Part shown: positions 57,742 through 64,000 of the stretch, one piece after another
Numbering within the stretch: position 1 is the stretch's first letter
Layout of the letters: every line of letters begins with the position of its first letter
Assembly: GCA_032173965.1 (NCBI GenBank)
Contig: CM063295.1
Location: forward strand, 1,364,001 to 1,428,000
Direction: 5' to 3'
Source: Sitta carolinensis
Taxonomy: Eukaryota; Chordata; Aves; Passeriformes; Sittidae
Length of the DNA: 64,000 nt
The notes under the pieces: generated by a model
What the model saw: the letters and a program-made list of their open reading frames with translations, nothing else
The model's database searches: none
Told to the model about the DNA's origin: nothing
Program-made: the position numbers and the translations under genes

Positions 57742-58240
57742 GAGTCAGTCATGGAACCATTATGGCTAGAAAAGATCCCTTGGATCAACAAGGCCAAGCA
57801 TTCCCCCAGCACTGCCAAAGGCACCACTAACCCATGTCCCCAAGTGCCACATCCACAGAGCTTTTAAATCCCTCCAAGGATAGGGACTCCAGCACTGCCC
57901 TGGGCAGCTGTGCCAGTGCCTGACCACCCTTCCAGTGAAGGAACTTTCCCAAAACCCAATCTAAACCTCCCACAACACAGCCTGAGGCCATTTCTCCTTG
58001 TCCTGTCCCTGTTCCCTGGGAGCAGAGCCCGATCCCCCCCGGCTGCCCCCTCCTCTCAGGAGGTTCTCCCTGAGCTTCCTTCTCTCCAGGCTGAGCCCCT
58101 TTCCCAGCTCCCTCAGCCTCTCCTAGTGCTCCAGCTCCTTCCCCAGCTCTGTCCCCTTCTCTGCACACGCTCCAGCCCCTCCATGTCCTTCTTGACCAGA
58201 ACTGTCCCCAGGACTGGAGACGCCTCAGCAGTGCCAACAG
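57742..58240 (-). mobile_element. CR1 LINE 3' fragment next to the shared promoter
   Basis: Complement of CR1: 'gtcatggaaccattatggct', 'agaaaagatcccttggatca', body 'ccagtgaaggaactttccca', 'ggccatttctccttgtcctg'. It ends about 50 bases before CpG-rich promoter sequence. Confidence 0.85.
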
Positions 58241-58279
58241 AGGGGACGGCTCTGCTCCCGCTCCTGCCGCCACAGCGGA

Positions 58280-59460
58280 GCTGCCACAAAAAGCCGCTTA
58301 CGCTGTGGGCCCTGGGCCCGCTGAGGCCTTTTCGGGGGCCCGAGACGATGCTGCGGCGTGACCCTCACAGCTCCAGCGCTGCCCCAGGCACCGAGCGGCG
58401 CGGGGGGACCACGGTGGGGGCCCCGGCCCGGCTCGGCCCGGTTCCTGGCCGCGGAGGCAGCGGCTCCCCCGAGGGCGGGCACCAGAGCCCCGGCTGTCCC
58501 GGGGGCTGAGGCCCGCCGGACGGGAGCAGGCCAGGACAGGCCAGGCCAGGCACCGCGCTTGGGTCGCACAACCTCGACCGGCCCTGGTCCTGGCCCTGGC
58601 CCAAACCCCCGGGCTCCCACCCCCCGGCCGACCCCAGCCCACCTGCCTTGCCTGGCCCGGCCCGGCCCGGCCCGGCCCCGCGGCGCTCTGACCTACTTTC
58701 CCTTCCCGGGACATAAACAATCCGTTCCCGGCACCGCCCCCAGACGGCCATTGGCTGCGGTCGCGCCACGTCCCTTTCCCGTTGGCTGAGCTCCCTGTCA
58801 CTCACGGGTAGAGGGGGACCGGGTCTGAGGGAGCCCGACGCTATTGGCTGGCCCCTTCTGTCAATCGCCAGAGAGCGGCGCCATTGGGCGGCCGCTCGCG
58901 AAGGGAAAGCATTAAGTCCATTGGCTGATGCGAGTGGAGCATGAGAAGTGGATTTGCTGCGAAGCCCTGCGGGGCGTGTCCCCCGGAGAGAGCACGGCCT
59001 ACGATTGGACACAGCACCTGTCAGTCTGAGGGAGCGGGGCCGTGAGCCGGCGGAAGACGGAAGCGGGCGATGAGGGAAGGCAACATGGAGGAGACGGCCG
59101 GGGGTGAGCGGCGCAGCGGCCGCGGCCTGCGGGAACCGCGATCCGGGGTCTCGGCCTAGGGGGCTCTGCCCGCCTCGCAGAATGACCGGGCCTAGAGGGG
59201 GGTCAGCACCCGGTGCCGCGGCGTTCCGAAGTGCTCGGGCCGAGCCGGTGCCGCGGTGTTCGACCCGACTCCCTGTGAGGGGAGCTCCGGGCCGGGCCGA
59301 GCCGGGCTCCAATAGGCGGCGGCAGCGGCGATCGGGAGGTGACGCTGAGCCTTGCCAGAGTCCCGGGCGCGGCTCCCGCGGCAGACAGCGCCGGTAACCG
59401 GGCCCGGCGCGGGGCTGCTGCTGTCACCGGGCCGTTTCCCGGGAGCACCTCGCTGCGGGG
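58280..59460. promoter_or_regulatory. Bidirectional CpG-island promoter of SPSB3 and NUBP2
   Basis: CpG-dense segment between the divergent genes. Five ATTGG motifs (inverted CCAAT) lie at 58750-58754, 58843-58847, 58883-58887, 58920-58924 and 59004-59008, an NF-Y-like cluster covering about 260 bases just upstream of NUBP2. No TATA box. The head-to-head arrangement with NUBP2 exon 1 at 59085 is as in human. Confidence 0.8.
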
Positions 59461-62400
59461 CCCCATCTCCCCCGTTCCCTTCTCCCCCCTCCCTGTTGTG
59501 GGGCCGTTACCGTCAGCGGAGGTGCGGATGAGCTCTGCCATGGTGCGTGCGGGCTCCATGCCGCCGGTGCCGCTGTGCTGCCGGGCCAGCCCCGGCGCGT
59601 TCAGTCCGTGCCCGGTGGCGTTTGCCGGCTGTGACTGGAGCGCCCCGGCAGCCCCGCAGCCCCTGTGCTGCCCCGGGCCGGGGGCACTCAGGCACTCACC
59701 ACTCTGCTGAGCCCAGAGCAGAGCCGGGAGCGCTGACAGCACAGCAGAGAGTGCAGGGAAGGCTGGAGAGGAGCGTGCGAGTGGCAGGAAGCGACTGGTG
59801 TGACATGGAGGAAGGAAACGCCAAGGGCCTGAGCTCACCGTCAGCCTGGGGCCATGCCCAGCGCGTGTTTATTGCTCTGCTGCCCAATTGCTGCTTGGCT
59901 CATCGGGACAAGCCGTCGCTCAGTATTTATTGCCATTGTGCTCATTGTCCCTTTTCTGATGACAGAAAGCCTGTGGCGCTTCCACCTCTTCTTTCCCACT
60001 TCCTTACACTGAGGTCAGACCTCACCGCGGCTGCAGCTCCTTCCAAGGGGCAGGACCCAAGGAACATCTGGAGCTGTGCCAGGGGAGGTTTAGGTCGGAG
60101 ATCAGGGAAAAGGTTCTTCCCCAGAGGGTGCTGGGCACTGCCCAGGCTCCCCAGGAATGGGCATGGCCCTAAGGCTGCCAGAGCTCCAGGAGTGTTTGGA
60201 CAGCTCTCCAGGGATGCCCAGGGTGGGATTGTTGGGGTGTCTGTGCAGGGCTGAGAGCCGGCCGGGATGATCCCTGTGGGTCCCTTCCCACTCAGGATAA
60301 TCCATGACTCTGTGATGCACTTGCAGAGAGAGCCAACCTGGCCGGGGTGCGGCACATCCTGCTCGTGCTCTCTGGGAAGGGCGGCGTTGGGAAGAGCACC
60401 CTCTCCACCGAGCTGGCCCTGGCTCTGCGCAGCGCTGGGAAGAGGGTGAGTGAGGCTTTGGGGTGCTGAGCTCTGGCTTTTCCCTTCCAGCCTTCAGCTG
60501 GGCTGGATTTTGCCCACTCTTACCATGTGGCTGTCCTTGGTGGGCAGTGTGTGGATTCTCTGTGAACATGCAATTTGTGGTAGTGTGATAGAGTTCAGGT
60601 AACTGGATCAGGTACTGCAGTTCATTTCTCTTTTATCTATTTTATTAAATCACCCAATATTTATTGTTGATATTGGCACTGGGACACAACTTTGCTGCTG
60701 CTTTGTGGTATCCCCCTCGTTCCCTCTGTGGGGTGAAGTGATTGAGCTCAAGGACTCTTAAAATGGGGATAAAGAGGAAATGTGTGGGCAGGAGACAGAC
60801 TGAATTCCCTGAGGATGTTTTTAAAGGCTTTGTGCTGCCAGTGCCACTTGGGTTCTGCTGTAAAGCACTTGGAAACACCCAGGAGATGCTCCTTGGGGAG
60901 AAGGAGGTCAGGAGGGATATGAAATTGAAAGCATTTGTGTTTCAAATGTGGCTGCTGAGCTGCAGAGCCTGTTGTGGAAGCGCTGTGAGCAGCCCAGATT
61001 TGGGTGGTCGAGGGCTCCCAAGCCCACCCTGCTGGGCCTGTCTGAAGGGCTGGGCCTGTCCCCAGGTGGGGATCCTGGACGTGGACCTGTGTGGCCCCAG
61101 CATCCCACGCATGCTGAGGGTGCAGGACAGCGCCGTGCACCAGTGTGACAGCGGCTGGGTGCCCGTCCCCGTGGGCCAGGACCAGGCCATCACCCTCATG
61201 TCCATCGGCTTCCTGCTGGAGAGGCCCGACGACGCCGTGGTGTGGAGGGGACCCAAGAAAAACGGTAACACCTGGGTGTGCTGCTGGTGGAACCTCCTGG
61301 GAACCCTCCTGGAGAGGTTATTCCTTGGGGGAACGGAGCTCCTGTTCCACAAGGATGGGTTGAAATCATTCAGATAGGGAAAGTGCAGCACGTGCTGTGC
61401 TGACAGACAGCCTTATCTGCTGTCCCTGGGGCCCTGTCCCATGGCTCCTGCTGAAACCCACTGTAGTTTGGGGTTTTTTTATCCGCCCTTTTTATTTCCA
61501 TAGCTTTGATCAAACAGTTTGTCACCGATGTGGCCTGGGGGGACCTGGACTTTCTCATTGTGGACACGCCGCCGGGCACGTCTGATGAGCACATCTCCAC
61601 CGTGGAGGCCTTGAGGCCCTACCAGCTGCTCGGAGCAGTCCTGGTCACGACACCCCAGGTAGGACACGGGACTGGAATTCCTGGCAGGCAGCAGGTTTGG
61701 AGGGGGAGAATGCAGGCAGATTTGCACAGGGCTGCCTGTGGAGGCTTGTTCTCCCCATCTGCTCTGGAGCCACAGTCAGCATAGCCAGAGGGATCCCCAG
61801 TTGCTGCTGTTCCCCCTCAGGCTGTGTCCGTGGGCGACGTGAGGCGGGAGCTGACCTTCTGTAGGAAGGCGGGACTGCGGATCCTCGGCATCGTGGAGAA
61901 CATGAGTGGCTTCGTGTGCCCCACTGCTCTGTGAGCTCTCCTGACCTTATTGTCCAGCCTTGGAGCTCTTGTGGGCTCTTCCTTGTGGTGGTGGGGTGCT
62001 GAGCCTTGGGTGGAGAATGGGGAAATGCCATGAGGGTGATGCAGTGAGCCAGGGTGAGGAGACGCTGCCAGCTTTGGGCTCTGCTCTCCTGAGGAGCACT
62101 GGGAGAGGGCGGGGGCACAGGGAATGCCTGGGGCTGGAGGGTGGAGGGGAGCTGGCTCTGCTCAGGGCCTGGCAGCTCTTGCCCTGTCACACAGGGCTCT
62201 GGCCTTCCTGACTCACTGCTCTTCCTCCTTCAGGAGTGCACAAACATCTTCTCCAAAGGGGGAGGCGAGGAGCTGGCCAAGCATGCCGGGGTGCCCTTCC
62301 TGGGTGAGTGGTTCTTGAGCAAAGCTCTGTTCAGGGCTGATCTCATGGTGCTCTGGGAGGGCTGAGCACACAGAAGGAGCATCACAGGGGCAGGTGAGCT

Positions 62401-63016
62401 GGGCTGTGAGCCCCAGGCACCTGGGCAGAGCTGAGGTTTCTGCTTTGCTTCTCTGCTAACTGAACTCCTCACAGCGGGCCCCTGGCCCTGCTGGGGCAGA
62501 GATGGTGATGCCAGCAGCCTGCTCTGACTGCTGACATCGTGGTGACAGTGTAAACAGGCCTGGAGCTCTGTGAGAACCGTGTGGGAATGGCTGGAGCCTT
62601 CCTGAGAAATGGGGGCTGAGGGCAGAACCCTGTCCCTGGACAGGGCTGGGATCAGGTGAGAGAGGCCCTTGCATGAAACACCAGATGGGCTGGGGTCTTG
62701 GACCCAGAGGAAGTGGTTGCAGTTGAGAATTCTCTCCTGGAGAGCTCAGGGAGGGCAGTGGTGGCTCTTTCCTACCACTTTCCCTGGAGCTGACTGTGGC
62801 AGTGTGTTTTTTATCCCTGACTGCAGACCCTGGCCATACAGGGAGCTCTCATTGTCCCCTCCCCTGTCCCACAGGCTGCGTCCCCTGGACCCCCAGCTCA
62901 GCCAGAGCTTGGAAGAAGGCAGAGACTTCATCCAAGAGTTTCCCAAGAGCTCTGCCTTCCCTGCCTTGACTCACATTGCCCAGCAGATCTTGGATACATC
63001 ACAGAGGAGCTCCTGA
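59085..63016 (+). CDS. NUBP2: NUBP2, cytosolic Fe-S assembly P-loop scaffold (frame broken twice in this sequence)
   Basis: With NUBP1 it forms the scaffold that assembles 4Fe-4S clusters for cytosolic and nuclear proteins. Seven exons: 59085-59103, 60327-60445, 61066-61264, 61504-61658, 61821-61930, 62234-62303, 62875-63016 (TGA 63014-63016). Motifs: deviant Walker [11 protein letters not shown] in exon 2; [13 protein letters not shown] in exon 3; [11 protein letters not shown] in exon 4; ENMSGFVCP before the CPxC ligand motif in exon 5; [27 protein letters not shown] near the end. As given, the spliced CDS is 814 nt. Frame is lost at the C-run 61919-61922 and again at 62882-62885; both conserved-protein frames are intact on each side. 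One more C at each place would give 271 codons plus stop, the human length, so sequence error is the likeliest cause. ATG 59085 matches the human start; an in-frame ATG at 59070 adds five residues. Confidence 0.92.
60050..60319 (+). mobile_element. CR1 LINE 3' fragment abutting NUBP2 exon 2
   Basis: Sense CR1: 'aggggaggtttaggtcggag', 'aaaaggttcttccccagagg', 3' end 'tgggtcccttcccactcagg', 'taatccatgactctgtgatg'. Its last recognisable base is about 7 bases before the exon 2 acceptor AG at 60325-60326. Confidence 0.9.
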
Positions 63017-63600
63017 GGAGGGTGTGGAGCTGGACTGGTGCCAGACTGGCAGCCCCAGCAGCGGGAAGGGGATGCAGGAGCTGTTTGACTCAAACTGGCT
63101 CACTAGGGAGGGAGGGAGGGAGGGGGAGCACAGATTCCTGCTGCTGCTGGCAGTCCCAGGGGGAAGTAGCTGCATCCCCTCAGACTCAGAGGGTCTCTGG
63201 AGCTGCACTGTTGAGTGCTGTTCTTCCCTCAGCATTCCCACATGGCTCTGATCACCTGGATCATGGCTCCCTGTGCTGCTGCCTTCTTCTGCTGCCCCTG
63301 CCTGAAGGATCACACAGGACTTGCTTCAGTGGCTGAGTGGTGCTGGGTGCTCCCATGTGGAGTCAGGCCAGGCCAGGCCCCTGTGCTCGGAATTCTCTGC
63401 TCCTGGTTCCTGAAGGGCTGGTGAGGGCACAGTGTGGGCTGGGTGTGAGGAAACGCCTGTGGGAGCTGTCTTGGGAGCTGCATCCCATCGTGCTGGAAAT
63501 GAGGCCTCGGGCCTGCCAGGCTTGTGTGACTCAGGAATATTTTTCAAGATTCTAGACAGTAAACCCTTTCCTTAAAATGCAAGTTGGTGACTTCTGTTTT
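63017..63600 (+). other. NUBP2: NUBP2 3' UTR (inferred)
   Basis: Non-coding sequence after the stop. It carries a GGGA repeat at about 63105-63125. No canonical AATAAA found, so the 3' end is not fixed. Confidence 0.45.
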
Positions 63601-63689
63601 TCCATGGCTTCAGGCCTCACTATGTCTCTGAGTCTCGGCCCTTGACCTGCATTAAGGTGCTTCCTGCTTTTCCTTCATTTCCTGGCTGG

Positions 63690-63818
63690 AATTCAGTTTA
63701 AGAAAAGACTGGATGTTGCACTTGGTGCCATGGTCTAGTTGAGGTGTCAGGGCATGGGTTGTGCTCGATGATCTTGAGGGTCTTTTCCAACCTGGTCATT
63801 CTGCGATTCTGTGAATCT
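63690..63818 (+). mobile_element. CR1 LINE 3' fragment downstream of NUBP2
   Basis: Sense CR1 3' end: 'agaaaagactggatgttgca', 'ccatggtctagttgaggtgt', 'gctcgatgatcttgagggtc', 'ttttccaacctggtcattct', 'gattctgtga'. The remaining bases to 64,000 show nothing recognisable. Confidence 0.85.
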
Positions 63819-64000
63819 GCTACACCAACATCAGGATCCAGCCTGTCACCTGTCTTGCTGTGAGCTAGCCCTGCATGGGATGCTTTGCCACAGCTGTTCT
63901 CCAACCCCAGCCTGGGGCTCCTCTGTGTCCCCGGGTGGTTCCTGCTTCATTCGCTTCCCAGTGTTTTGTTCCCTTTGCCTCTTCCCGTGGGCTGCTGCTC

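Overview
The window is ordinary vertebrate nuclear DNA, almost certainly from a bird. It holds five intron-bearing protein genes with GT-AG splicing and CpG-island promoters. More than twenty truncated LINE copies are scattered through introns and spacers. They match the avian CR1 family by their 3' ends (the 'aaggtcccttccaaccc...' and 'gattctgtga' types, or their complements). I see no bacterial, phage, CRISPR or complete retroviral content. Gene identities rest on recognising the translated exons. The bird assignment rests on the CR1 load, and a songbird is possible but unproven.

Layout. 306-7,265 (+): the 3' two-thirds of periplakin (PPL). About 7,930-33,463, with its promoter at 34.15-34.7 kb (-): the whole of ubinuclein-1 (UBN1), 17 coding exons and 1,134 codons before the stop. 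34.7-39.3 kb: a LINE-rich spacer containing a decayed partial duplicate of the SPSB3 3' end. 39,361-41,747 (-): NME3, complete at 169 aa. 42.0-49.6 kb: a spacer with no gene I recognise. 50,923-56,522 (-): SPSB3, 349 aa, with its 3' UTR reaching to about 50.2 kb. 59,085-63,016 (+): NUBP2, transcribed away from SPSB3 out of a shared CpG island.

Functionally the genes are unrelated housekeeping or structural genes. PPL is a desmosome and cornified-envelope cytolinker. UBN1 is a subunit of the HIRA histone H3.3 chaperone. NME3 is a membrane-anchored nucleoside diphosphate kinase. SPSB3 is an SPRY/SOCS-box substrate adaptor for Cullin-5 ligases. NUBP2 is a P-loop scaffold for cytosolic Fe-S cluster assembly. 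PPL and UBN1 are tail-to-tail neighbours in human, as are the neighbours NME3, SPSB3 and NUBP2. In human the two groups lie some megabases apart on 16p13.3; here they are adjacent.

I did not find a new biological system. The most notable observations are: (1) a partial SPSB3 duplicate with a 485-bp core that differs at only two sites from the functional locus, while its flanks are strongly diverged; (2) two single-C deficits in NUBP2, the first inside its CPxC cluster-ligand motif; (3) a perfect 68-bp triplication that makes three tandem copies of a UBN1 3' splice site; (4) a 20-bp minisatellite of about 23 units in the putative first intron of UBN1; (5) a CR1 3' end that abuts the NUBP2 exon 2 acceptor.
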